A DNA stretch of 64,000 nt from Kryptolebias marmoratus (taxonomy: Eukaryota; Chordata; Actinopteri; Cyprinodontiformes; Rivulidae). Positions 34,871-49,668 of the stretch are shown piece by piece (the first letter of the stretch is position 1; each line of letters starts with the position of its first letter). Position numbers and translations under genes: made by a program. The notes under the pieces are model-generated. The model worked only from the letters and a program-made list of their open reading frames with translations. It had not been told where the DNA came from and did not search any database. The DNA is taken from assembly GCF_001649575.2 (NCBI RefSeq), contig NC_051436.1:1365108-1429107 (forward strand). Reading direction: 5' to 3'.

Positions 34871-36600
34871 GACCAAAAAGCAGATGAGCAAAAATAGGAG
34901 TCCAGAATAAACTGCAACAAACTGAAGTTGTTTTCTGAAACTGGATGAATGTTTTTAAAAACTCCCAAAGAAGATTTCTGCAAAATGTTTAAAGAGAAAT
35001 TAAATTAATTTAGCTTGTATTTCATTCTCTTCAGGTGAGAACACCTTACCTGAGCTTTGCCATGGAGGAAGGTTCAGTTCTATTTAAGGAGTAAAAGGAC
35101 TTTTAGAAGTAATGAGACTCAGAAGAGGACTCAGATCTGCTTTAATAGGTCAACTCAAAATGAGTAAATAATCTTCTCATGCAGCTGCAGATTTATAATA
35201 ACGCACTTTGTGCCTCATTTGTGTTCATTACATCAAAAGTTATAAAGACGCTGTTATATTTAATTGGCTGTTCTTTGTGTTTGGAACACCTTGGTATATA
35301 AACCTAATGGACAGACTTGAAAATTTTACACAGTATGACATTTTAAAATATTCGTCTGCAGCCAGATATGAAATATTCCACCAGGAAGATGTTTAAAGTA
35401 TGTTTTAGCAGTTTTGGTTTCATGCAACAAGTCAACTGCACAAACCTCTGATCGTTATCAGAATTCAAAGGAAAAATGTGAAGCATCGCTCACTATTTTC
35501 TCTTTAAAACAGGTTCAGTTTCATTTCATCATTATGAGATTGGATCAGTTTCTTAGTTCTTTGGAACAGCAGGTGATGTAATCTGGATTATGATGACTCG
35601 TCTGCACGAGGACTGAACGGAAATATAAATTTATCAGGACTTTATCAAACCAACAGGACGTCATCATAAAAAGCTTGAAACCAGTTTCACTCTGGATCAG
35701 CCAACCTGACTCATGGTGTTCATGTGTTGGATAAAAGGTTTAATTTAACAAGATGACAAGGGTCTGAGGTGGCTTTTCAGCTGTGGGAATCAAAAGGTTT
35801 TTTGCTGTTTTTGTTTGTTTCTTTTTAATGCAACCAGTTAAGAAGTGGATCAGTCACCAGTCCAGTTCTGACTATAACAACTTTGTGTAGACAATTTTTT
35901 CAAAGCTATTATAGTTTAACAAAATCTACCTTTATTGTTACATCTGTCAGAGACATCATACAGCATAAAATAATTCTTATTCTGTGCGTCTTCAGTTCGA
36001 TTCAGTTTATTTACTTCAAGCCAGTTCACAGCAGCTTCATGACTCAGATACAAAGAATCAAAGACATCAAGCAGAAGATGTTCTTCAAAATTCCTTCATT
36101 ACATTTTGAGCAATCTTGTGCACAAACAAAGAAACAAACACTACTGAAAACATGCAACTCCTTGGCGGAGGTCAGTAACTGGTATTTTAGAAGATATAAA
36201 CATTATTCTGATGAAGTATCTGTCATAATTCTGTGACTTTGGCTCCAGGAGAGTTAAATGTATAACAAATCAATAAATGCGTTTGCACTTAACAGTTCCA
36301 GTGCCTCCTCATACTTTCTTGTCACTTTCTTTGTCTTTCTATGAATGCTGTGGTTTGCTGTAGTTCTCCTGTCATTTCCTTTTAAATGCTGAGTAAATAT
36401 TAGAAGAGCCTGAAGATTTATTCAGGGTGTTGTTGGATCTGTGCCCTGATGAAATAAATTCCTGTGAAACACTGAATCATTTTTCCTGAAAGTTTGCAGA
36501 TTAAATGCCATGTTTGCATTTCTGTGTTATTAATGTGCTGCTTAATACACGAGGATTCAAATATTGATAAAGGGAGGACTTCTTGTTGCCTCCTTGTTTC
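34871..36600. other. Intergenic stretch, no gene recognised
   Basis: Both strands were examined for Ig-like exons that could belong to the minus-strand coiled-coil gene; none was convincing. A short fragment near 36000-36090 resembles the start of repeat R3. The last 60 bases lead into the 5' UTR of the first lectin gene. Confidence 0.4.
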
Positions 36601-36772
36601 CACCTGCAGCTTCAGTCGAGGTTATTACTCACAGCAGGGAAGAAGAAGAAGAAGGTAAATCTTTTTGCTTCACTTCTTTCTGTAGAGTCAGTGTTGTTGT
36701 CCACAGAAGTAACATCTCAGTCTTTCTGACGTTCATCATCACAGTTAGATTTTCATCATCTCCATCGTGACG

Positions 36773-39621
<2,849 letters not shown>

Positions 39622-39832
39622 GTCAGAGATTCCTCTGTTCAAACATTGGTTAACGTTCCTCTTAACTATCAGTCTCATGTCTCAGTTAGCATTCTGTTTC
39701 TGCTCTGCTTCTGTAAAACCTAATCAATGAGACATATAAACAAAAGCTTGATTATCTCCTGTTTCTGCCTTTAGTATCATCAGACAGTTATTAAAAAGGC
39801 TTTCAGCATGCTTTCTTTTAGGCCATTTTCCT

Positions 39833-39838
39833 AATAAA
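39833..39838 (+). terminator. Polyadenylation signal of lectin 1
   Basis: AATAAA 212 bases after the stop codon. Confidence 0.65.
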
Positions 39839-39849
39839 ACATTCAGCAT

Positions 39850-40890
39850 GAAGTGTCTGTCTCTTTTCTTTTTTTGTTAGATGGCTAAACATAAAATCCC
39901 CCAAAAAACTGCTATAAAGCAATACATTTTAATATTTTATTTTTTATTTATATAATAAAACAGATAGGCTAATAGTGTGAATGCGAAGTCAGCATTTACA
40001 CTGTTGTTTTCGTGTTTTTATTTTTTTCGTATGTATTTGCAATCTACTCCTGCAGGTTTTGTGCTGTTTTAGCCGTTCACATATCAAAATGTTCAGCTCA
40101 TTCAGGGGATGGGTGCTGTGACTTTTGGTTTTTGAAACTTTTAGACATTTTAAAAGTATTATATTTAGTTTAGAAAAATGTTCTCCATATAAATATATGG
40201 AAATCTCTTAAGTTCTTTCAAAAAAATCTTCATCATACTGGCTCTATTTTGTCTAATAATGCTACTTTTAATTTTTATGTACTATTGTGTTTTTTACCTT
40301 GTCATTTGTTACTTTTAGCCTTTTGCTAACCTTTTGGTACTTTTTTGTTTTTAACTAGTATTTTGGTAGATTTTAACTAGTGTTTTGCTAATATTAGCTT
40401 TGAGCTGGTATTTTTCTACCTCTGTGTTTAAGCTTGCATTTAGCTTCTTCTGCTTTTTTTTAACATTAACAACTCAGTTCAACTTCTTCGGCAAATTTCA
40501 GCAGGGATTTAGCTCTCAGCGTTCAGCCTGTGTTTTTGCAATGTCTCTAGTTTAATTTCAGTTCAGTCCAATAATTTCATACTTTGGCAAAATGTAAAAA
40601 AACCCAGCATTTTATGGCACCGTACATAAAAACAACTGTATCTGTAGTATTTGACATAAAAAGAACATGCAGTGTAGTTTGATCCTTGGATACTGTGCAT
40701 TACTTTTGACTCAGTCAACAATCAGCTAAACCAGTTCTGCCTGAAGTCATTATTTGCTATAATTTAATTTATACAGGGATGGTGTTTGCAGAATAAACAA
40801 AGTCAACTCTGACGACTCCCTGATTCAGTTTCATGACTTCTGAGCGAAACTCCCCTGACAGCTGTTCATCACAAGACAGAATTTTACATT
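39850..40890. other. Intergenic, A/T-rich, no gene seen
   Basis: The only structure is an inverted stretch of the AGCTAAAA-type words at 40320-40450 and 'cagttcagtccaataatttc' style low-information sequence. Confidence 0.5.
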
Positions 40891-40903
40891 TATTAAATAC
40901 ATA

Positions 40904-41149
40904 TTAATATATATTTAATACTTCTTTTTCTATTAATACTTCTTTGCTTGTTAACATTTTTACCACATAGTCTGCCAGTGTTCGGTCATGTTCTTCCTCT
41001 ACCTTTAGAAATTGTTTAAGTTGTGGTAAGATATACGATCTCCCATGTAGCAGTTCAAAATGTGTTAGTCCTGCTTGGGCAGGAGTCACATGCATGTTCA
41101 GTACTGTTGTTGGCAAACAATAAATCCAATTCAGGTTAGTTTCTTCCAT
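40904..41149 (-). mobile_element. Retroviral-type integrase C-terminal fragment (degenerate)
   Basis: The minus strand has about 80 residues resembling the end of the integrase part of a Pol polyprotein from fish endogenous retroviruses or related LTR elements (a conserved aromatic-rich start, then a threonine-proline and FELLHGR-like stretch). No flanking pol, gag, env or LTR was found; it is an isolated, inactive relic. Confidence 0.5.
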
Positions 41150-41159
41150 TGTTTTCTTT

Positions 41160-41545
41160 AATTTGCTTTTTAGGATTCCATTTTATATTTCTACCAAAGC
41201 AACTGGTCCTATCAGTCTGTTTCAGTTGTCACCATTAGGTTACTCCCGCCTGTTTTTTCACTCCTCTTTTAGACAAGAGAATGATATTATTGAGTCCCTA
41301 GATAATAAAAAATATTGTGCTACTCTGTTCATTGATCTGTCAAAAGCATTTGATTTAGTAGATCATAGTATTCTTTAATCAAGGCTTGCGCAAATAGGCC
41401 TATCTAACCAAGCTGTCAGAAAGAATGCAGTGCATACAACTGGCTGGGTTATGCTCTTCAAGTCTCCCTATGATGAAGAGTGTTCCCACGGCTCAATTCT
41501 TGGACTGCTTTCTTTCATTACTTATGTTAATGATGTTTGTTGTGA
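41160..41545 (+). mobile_element. L2-type LINE reverse-transcriptase fragment
   Basis: The plus strand encodes FIDLSKAFDLVDHSIL, the conserved RT block containing the first catalytic aspartate, and, after frameshifts, SILGLLSFITYVND. Inactive. It ends at the left border of the lectin segmental duplication (about 41540). Confidence 0.7.
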
Positions 41546-41754
41546 TCCAGTCAGGAGTAGCTTATCTCCTCTTCAGAATATGAACATCTAAAGAACAGAA
41601 AACTGTCTCCTGCAAGTGCATCACATCCAGTTTCTTTTTTTGCAAATATAGTTTCACTATGTCACAAGTCCATGTTGGAGGGCAACAAGCATTCATTAAT
41701 ACAAGTTTCATAACATTAAAAAACAAACGGTTTCTTTGATATCTGAAAAGGAAG

Positions 41755-42510
41755 ACGATTCTTCTCTAAACAAACATGACTGAACTGAAGCAACGCCCGG
41801 ATTCATGTCATAGGAAGCAGGTATGACAAACATGAAATGTAATCTTCCAGGAATTAATTTAATACGATCATATTATGTTTGGTTTTTCATGTGTGTTGTT
41901 GATATCAGTGTTCCAAGTTCCTGGTTTGAATTCAGTGAGACTGCAACAACAAGAAAATCCAGTTTCCTCACAGTTTTGAGTCACCAACTTGTCTCCAATA
42001 GTCGCAGCCCAGTGGGATACCACCTTCACCTGTTCATGGAGGCTTTCCTCCTGATGTACTCCAGGATCTTAGTGGTTTCTTCTTGTTTAGTGGCTCTGAT
42101 GATATCATGAGGAATGTACATCTTCTGTTGATTGTTGCACTAAAATGTAATAATGATAAAATTAGACGATTCTTCTCTACACAAATATGACTGAACTGAA
42201 GCAACGCCCGGATTCATGTCATAGGAAGCAGGTATGACAAACATGAAATGTAATACTCCAGGAATTAGGTTTATATTATCATAATATATGACACATGATT
42301 TGGGTGATTTTTATGTCTTAAAGAAATTTGGGATTAAATGGGTTATTAAACAGAAAGCAACAAATATTTCTTTAATAACCAAAAAGGAACATGAATGTTC
42401 TTAAACAAATATAATGGAGCCGAAACAATACCCATGTTCATGTCATAAGATACAGGCACAGCAAATGAAATGCAATATGTCATGGAATAATTCAATATGG
42501 ACATAATATA
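41755..42510 (+). repeat. Three diverged copies of a promoter-upstream unit
   Basis: Units of about 125 bases start near 41755, 42166 and 42387. Each holds a version of 'cccggattcatgtcataggaa' and 'gacaaacatgaaatgtaat'. The first unit is followed by 'atatcagtgttccaagttcc', which matches the sequence just before the TATA box of lectin 2 (about 42545), so an old promoter duplication seems likely. The right duplicate has two such units (57190 and 58300). Confidence 0.65.
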
Positions 42511-42588
42511 TGTTTGTTTTATGTGTGTGTGTGTGTGTGTTGCTGATATCAATGTCCAAGTTCCTGGTTTGGTACCGGGGGGGAACAG

Positions 42589-42595
42589 TATATAA
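42589..42595 (+). promoter_or_regulatory. TATA box of lectin 2
   Basis: TATATAA followed by 'gagctggtctttgactgg', a block conserved after the TATA boxes of lectins 3 and 5. A GT run lies about 50 bases upstream. A non-coding first exon follows and ends at the GT donor after 42674. Confidence 0.75.
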
Positions 42596-42790
42596 GAGCT
42601 GGTCTTTGACTGGTTCAGTACCTCCACACAGGAAAGCTGAGGCTACAGTCTGAAGCTGAACTGGAACAAAGAAGGTACAAAGCCCTATATTATCCTCTAT
42701 TCTTGTTTTATTGGACTGAGAATCAATGGTTTTCTAATTACAAACTTTCTAACCTTACCTGTTTTCACTACAGATCTGCATCATCTCAAC

Positions 42791-45745
42791 ATGAAGATCC
42801 TGAGTCTGCCGATCCTTCTCTTTGCCTTGTTGGCTCTGAGTCTGGCTGCCGGTGAGTTTATCTGTCTGTACATGTTCTTTCAGACAGAAAGGAAGACCTA
42901 ATGACACTAGTTTGACCAGTATATTTTTTTAAGATGGGTTTCAAAGTTGGACTACATAGTTATATGTTCTTTATTTTGGAGGAGGATTATTTGCTTTTAA
43001 GGACCCACCCAGGCAACATTTATATGTGCGGCCTGAATAGATTGGAAATGTACTTAAAATTGGAACCTTTATAGGATTTTTCCCAAATTCTTTAATGGCT
43101 TTATGGTAATTGCCCTTGTAGTTTTAAAGCAGGGAAATCCTGGGTCCATTCTGGTTAAAATACACTGTGTTCCCACCTGGGTTTACCCAAATCTGACTCA
43201 GTTAATAAACCCGAGTGGGAGCACCAGGTGTTGCCCATGTTGAACCAATCTACTCATTTTCTGTTTATGACCTGTGTTGGAGCTACACTGCCTCCCTATC
43301 TTGGTTTGCCCATATGGGTTCTATTATTTAACTCAAGTGGGCCCTAATACACAAAGTCCACTGGGTAATAATCTACTATAGATATAAAACAAGAATTTTA
43401 ATTTTAAATTATAATATGCAGGCAGTACTGCTACAATATACATGATGTTGAACCAAGATGAATTATTTATATGCATTAGTAAAAACATTCTCTTTCTCTA
43501 GATGCTGTGGATGAATCTGAGATTAACGCAGGTGATTCTGAAGGTGAGTTCATGATTCTGTGTTGTTTGGGTCCAATCAAAATCAGTCTAACCAGTCAGA
43601 TATAATGTCAAGTTGAAACAAATAACTTAATCAGAAAATGGAAAAGCGGACTCTGCAAACAAAATGAACTTTTCTTTTATATGTGGCATCGATTTTAGAG
43701 TGGGAGAAGAAGGAAAAGTTGAGTTGAAATAGATACTATAGATGCACTGAAACCACACTTTCTCAATTCGAGTACAAATACTTACCAATGCCTCACATAG
43801 ATACGAGTTCTAAAAAATGGCATTCTACTTTTTACTATCACTTTGAATAAGAATTTGAAAATTGGACGAGTTTACTTTTTATGTCACCTCCTGAAACAGC
43901 ACCAGGACAGGAGTAGTCTTTTATAAAAGCACTCATTGGTGAACGGTGAGATTGTCAGGAAGCTCATGTTCAGATTTGTATATTCATATATATTTCGTAT
44001 TGGACCGATACGCAAAACTTGTTTTAGTGCATCCATGGAATCTATGATCATAGTTACAGGAACAAGATGTATTATTTAATCACATTAGTAAAAACATTCT
44101 CTTTCTCCAGATGCTGAGGATAAACCTGAGATTAACGCAGGTGATTCTGAAGGTGAGTTCATGATTCACCTCCACAAGGCTGACATTGTTCCTCCTTCAC
44201 CACCTGACTTCTCAGCTGGGAGGTGAAAGTCATGCTCCTGTAAAATGGTACTGGCACTGTGGTATTGTAGCACTTTAGGAGTACATGCACACAGTACTGG
44301 ATCCATACCCAATAATTGTTTCAATGCATCCATAGAATCTATGAATCTATGAACTTTTAACAATTTAAATTTCAAAATTTAAACTATGACAAACTGTGCT
44401 ATTCAAAGAGAAAGACACAAACATTTTTTTCTTAAAAGTTTCCAAATAACAGATTGAGTCACAGTGTTCTCCCGTAAACAAACAGAACTAATCAGCCTTT
44501 TCCACAGTACGGATTGAAGGTTTTTGGCTTCTTCTGTGTTTTCTTCAGGAGAGAGTCATGTGGAGAAGAGGGCAACATCTTGCCCCAGTGGTTGGACCAA
44601 ATATGGAGCTCGCTGTTTCCGCTATATTTCAGCAAGTTACACCTGGGCTCAAGCTGAGGTACAAAGAGTTGTTTCTCACACAAAAATCTCCTTTTTGTCT
44701 TTTTGTGGAAACTGAGATGTTAAAACTGAAAGAATCAGAATTAGACTAGTTTAAAGCTAGAAGAAGAAAGTAGTAAAATGTGTGAGAAACCTTTTAAGTA
44801 TATGCAATATAGTTTCATTGTTTTAAAGAATGTTTAGGATTGTCTGAATTTAAAGGACATTCATTTTATGTTATAAATTACCTTAACCTTTGCTGTCTTG
44901 GTCATTTCTCCTTCCTTGTTATTTGTTTTTCTGAGTTGCTGTCTCTTTATCACCACTGTAGAATTACTGTGTGAGGTACCAGAGTGGAAACCTCCCATCG
45001 GTGCACAGTGCAGCCGAGTACAGCTGGCTCCAAAGCTATGTACGCAGCAAGACTTGTGGGAATCCAACAATATGGCTCGGAGGCTCTGACGCTGAACAGG
45101 TATCTGTAATCAATTACCAGAAACACTTTGCTTTCATTTTTTTAAAAACTTTTTGTTGTTTCTGTTTTTTATCTTGAATACAGGAGTTTTATTAGGATTT
45201 TGCCAAAAGTTCATTTGTGCCATTCTTCTAATATAAAAGGATACAGTTTCTGTATTTTTATTGGTAAAACTAGATATTAATCTTTTTCTTTGTTTGTTTG
45301 TCTTCCTGTTTAAATTTATATTGATATTAGATCTATTTTCCTTTTTTTTCTGTCTTTGCTTAAATTTGATTGTCTATCTAGGAACGTATGTGGTTCTGGA
45401 GTGACGGCTCACGCCTCAGCTACAATAGCTGGTGCTCAGGAACACCAAGGGCTAGCACCAGTTATAACTGCATCATAATGAATGCTTCAAGTAATTTATT
45501 TACATTTTACTATAAAATAAGACAGCTGGTTGTTTAGCCATTCACAACATACATGCTAAACATATGCTAGAATATTAAAAAAAACCCAATATGCTTTAAA
45601 ATTATCCATCAATATCTTTATTCAGAAATATATTTATGCTAAAATTAAGATAATTAGTACATTTTTGATACCTGCAGGTCGCAGATGCTGGTACGACTAT
45701 CCATGCGGTAATCGTTATGCATTCGTCTGCGCCAAGAAACTCTGA
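42791..45745 (+). CDS. C-type lectin-like secreted protein 2 (189 aa)
   Basis: Coding exons: 42791-42851 (signal MKILSLPILLFALLALSLAA), 43502-43543 (DAVDESEINAGDSE), 44111-44152 (DAEDKPEINAGDSE), 44549-44658 (CTLD start, SCPSGWTKYGARCF), 44962-45099 (NYCVRYQSGNLPSV..IWLGGSD), 45382-45490 (WFWSDGSRLSYNSWCSG) and 45678-45745 (RRCWYDYPCG..FVCAKKL, stop). The two acidic linker exons are tandem duplicates, both phase 1-1. The CTLD has the WIGL-like IWLGG and canonical cysteines, plus an extra Cys in SKTCGNP. The EPN/QPD site is replaced (CSGTPRAST), so classical calcium-dependent sugar binding is unlikely. Similar in layout to fish ladderlectin and nattectin-type lectins, usually secreted and linked to mucosal or serum defence. 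The start is fixed by signal peptide and TATA spacing. Confidence 0.88.
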
Positions 45746-46389
45746 TAAACACCAGAAGTGGAGCATCAGAAGACGACAATCAAATCTAATCAAACTCTTC
45801 TTTATTTTTCTCTCATATCGCTGTAATGCTAAATGAATGAAGTGACAAGATTTAAAACCAGGAGAAGGATTGTCTCTATGGTCTTGGAGCAAATTGAACG
45901 TGTTTTAGAAAGAATGCTTTTAGCACAACTTGTCTGTACTTTCTTCCTCAAAATTAAACTTCTTCAGCATTGAAACCAGATGGTCTGTGTTTTTTACAGC
46001 TCTGCAAAAGTTTTCACATGAGGTTTATTTAATATTTATTACAATATCCACAGCACACAGAAATAAAACCAGGATTCTTTACAGACATGGTACAAGACAG
46101 CACAAAACAAAGAAATGACTTGAAAGTAAATGTAAAGGAAAAAACCCAACATTTTTTCATCAGAACACAGAGAAAGTTTTCCTGGTTCAAGGTTGAAGGT
46201 GTCTTTATCATCACCTGGGGACAGCTTGATTAACAGCTGACTGTTAAAGAATATTACAGAAACTATCAACAATAAATTACGCATGACTTAAACTTTTTTA
46301 TTGTGATTTGTAAGGCTGATAACTGCAAGAATAAATAACTTCTTGAATCAGTTGGTATTTTTTCAGATTTGTACCTTAAAAAAGAATAT

Positions 46390-46965
46390 TTCTCCCACTG
46401 GAAATCTTCCGTCCCAGAATCCTTTTTTCCTGGAAATCTCTAACTAAAAGGGACCCTTCCCTAACAATCAATCCACATATTTCCTCAGTAGAATCTTTCT
46501 TTCACTGGAATCATTATTTTTAGTCATTAGTCATAAAAGTATTCCCAAATGCTAAGACTTTAAGAAACTCTTGTGTTATAAATTCAAAAGTTTTGGACTA
46601 ATTCAGCTGTAATAAAGCATTAAACACTGTTGTTATGGTGTTCAAACCAAATATTTATGAGTTGTATTACTTCACATTTTGAATCGCACAATCATATTAA
46701 AGTATTTGTAATCTAAGACCCAATAATAATTAAGCTGGCAATGCTACAGATATCAGATGTAAGATAGTAAGTTATCATGATTACCTTTGTACAGGAACGT
46801 ACTGGCAGCACTGATGTTTAGAAATTACGGGCAGCCACAGTAGCTTTAACGGTAAATATGCTGTAAGTGAAACTAAAGTAAAAAGCTGTAATCACAGGAG
46901 AAAAGATAAGAAGTGTGGGTTACTGGCAATGTTGTTCCAACTTCCTGCTATTGCACCTGGTTGTG
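46390..46965. other. Intergenic between lectins 2 and 3
   Basis: No gene was seen. It includes the likely polyadenylation region of lectin 2 (AATAAA at about 46062 and 46271, just to the left) and the distal promoter of lectin 3. Confidence 0.45.
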
Positions 46966-46969
46966 ACAA

Positions 46970-46976
46970 TATATAG
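46970..46976 (+). promoter_or_regulatory. TATA-like box of lectin 3
   Basis: TATATAG followed by 'gagctggtctttgactggtc' and 'acctccacacaggaaagctg', almost the same start-site block as lectins 2 and 5. The non-coding exon ends at 47046. Confidence 0.7.
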
Positions 46977-47215
46977 AGAGCTGGTCTTTGACTGGTCCAG
47001 AACCTCCACACAGGAAAGCTGAAGCTACAGAAATAAAGAACAGAAGGTAAATCCTGCTGCTGGTTTGGTTAAAACTCTGTTCCAAACTTCAACCATTGTT
47101 GGTTTTCTGGTTGTTAAGTTTCTAGCCTGACTGTTTGTCCTTTTTTATTTATGTATTAACTTTTATATTCCAGGTGATTATTGTCTGATTGTCTGCAGTC
47201 TGCATCATCTCCACC

Positions 47216-47348
47216 ATGAAGATCCTCACTCTGCCGTTATTTCTTTGTGCCTTCTTGGCTTTGAGTCAAGCTGCTGGTGAGTACTGTGTGTGGATTTGCT
47301 TTCTGATTGTAGAGTGTTGTATCCTCAGCATCTCAGAGCTACATGGAC

Positions 47349-47411
<63 letters not shown>

Positions 47412-49613
47412 TTTGATACCGAAGAACCATGATACATTAATTAATCAAATCTAATTAGATATCTGCACACCTGCCTTAGTGTTTAAATCTTATGAGAGTT
47501 GCTTCAGTAAATGTTATATTTGAACAAGATGTGTTGTTTTAAAATACATTAAATAGTGTTAATTAAATATATTCAATGGAAGCTTTTCCAGACAATGAAG
47601 ATGAACTTGTGAAGGAGGAAACTGATCTAATAGGTAAGTTCATTTTTATTTATTTTTATTTGTTTGAATTGAAGTGAAGTGAAATTTATTTATATAGCAC
47701 TTTTCCGCAACATGGCGATTCAAAGTGCTTTACAACACAGAAACAACAATCAGGTACATATTCAAATACAGATAAAAACATCATATCAAACATCATAAAA
47801 ACATAATCAAATATAGAGATACAGAAGTAAAAACATCAATCATGTCTAAATGAAATATAAGATAATCTAAATAAAATCATGAAACTAAACATAACTAAAC
47901 ATGAGCTAAGACAGTCAAAATAGTAGCTAAAATAATCTAAATGAAATCATGATAAAGTTAAAACTGAACTAAACAACAATTAGGAATCTAATAATCTAAC
48001 AATATCTAAAATATGAGCTAAGATAAACTAAACAAAATTTAAATGTACAGGAAGGCTAAATAATCTAACATAAACTAAAACATGATAATGCTAAGCTAAA
48101 GGTACCAAGAGACTAACTAACTAACAGCACGAAGGCCCGCTAAACAGCCAACATAAGAATTACTAAGATAACTAAACGAAGGTGAAGCGGGGGGGCAGAG
48201 GGGGGGTGCGAGTGGGGTGACAGAGATGAGGCAGAGACAGCGGAAAATGAGTGTGTGTGTGTGTGTGTGGAGGCGATGGGAGGCAGTGTGGTGTGTGTTG
48301 TATGAGTGTGTGTGTGTGTGTGTATGTGTGTGTGTGCCTGCAATCATTAACTAAGAGGACATTTTACATGATTACATACCACGCTAAGGAGACATTTGGA
48401 ATTGTGAGGACAGACCCAAAGTCCTCAAAATTTTCAAGTAATAAAACTACTGGAGGTTGCTTAGATAGATGCTAAAAGGGTAAATTCAAAAAAATTGAGT
48501 ATGTCCCCATAGTTCACATAAATCAAAATTGTGTGTGGGGTTTTTGTATTGAAACAGTGCCCCTGCTGGTGGCTTTGGGTACTACATGTCCTCATAATTA
48601 ATTCACACAGAGAGTATTTTTGGAGGATTTTGATTGACTAAAAGGAAAAGGTCCCCATAATTCATCTTTTGATCAAGTCTGTGTATTAAACAAGTATGCC
48701 TAAGAAGAAGAATATCATCATTATATAAACAAATCTGTTGAAAAAAGTGAATAAATACTTTGAGACCTACCAATAAATGAATTGTGGCATTTTGTTAGGG
48801 GGCCCCTAGACTTGAAAACATTTGATTAAGTGAGCTATTTAGATTTTAAGGGGTAATGGTACACCACAGTCTCTCTTCAAAGACGAGTCAGCTTCCCTAT
48901 TTTTATAAGTTAGGATTTTAGGTCCAGCTTTAAATTTGTGTGGTAACTCAGTCTTAAAGTTGGATAAATAATCTTAATTTGGACATTCTGAAGAAGAGTG
49001 TTAAATTTGAATGGCTCACTACTCAAAATCTGCAATGAAACAAGATATTCTAGTGCATCACTTTTGTTCCTAACTAAAGTGTAGTCATTTAATTTAGACC
49101 TAAAAAAAAGTTGAGAAAGTTTTGAAAGAAGAGCATTATGTTTCTCACAGTAAATCACAAACCCTGTCAGGCATTTTATTTTTTATTAACAATCTGTTCT
49201 TTAAGAATCACCCCATATATCTTAGTATATTGCATTGTACTGCTGCTCACATTCATATTTTTGGGTTTGATCATGTTCCATTTGTTGTATTTTACATTTT
49301 AAAAAACTCTATTTTTGTATTTCCTTAGAGTAGATTGTCCCTATGTCAGTTGTGCTTGCTTCATGCACAAGACTCATTACAGTGGCACTCACTGGATATA
49401 TTTTTATAAGTTATACAGACAGTGTATTTATAGTATTCAGTCAGTTCATTACATTTAAGGTTGTTGTGTGTATTCAAAATAATAAGTGAGATCTGTGTTG
49501 TATGGCTAACAAAAGAAAAAAGGTTTTGGATATGGTTAAGCAGAAAGTAGTGTCCCTTTAATTAACCAACCAATCTTGTTTGAAAGAAATGTCCTAATAG
49601 TTCACACTAACCA

Positions 49614-49668
<55 letters not shown>

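Larger units (their letters stand above)
41540..46375 (+). repeat. Segmental duplication, left copy (contains lectin 2)
   Basis: Closely similar to 56970-62205. Near-identity covers the upstream block (41540-42110 against 56970-57545), the promoter and gene, and the 3' flank up to about 46375. The differences are insertions: a second linker exon unit in this copy, and a LINE-like piece, repeat R1 and a SINE-like element in the other. Confidence 0.85.

Noticed and set aside
41823..42110. 95-residue frame repeated at 57261-57542, apparently conserved
   Set aside because: Conservation is explained by the segmental duplication. The frame lies in promoter-derived sequence with no domain and differs by an indel between copies.
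47189..47416. Poly-leucine C-terminus after the lectin 3 signal peptide
   Set aside because: The frame runs through a good GTGAGT donor at 47277 into an ATT microsatellite; homologs splice here.
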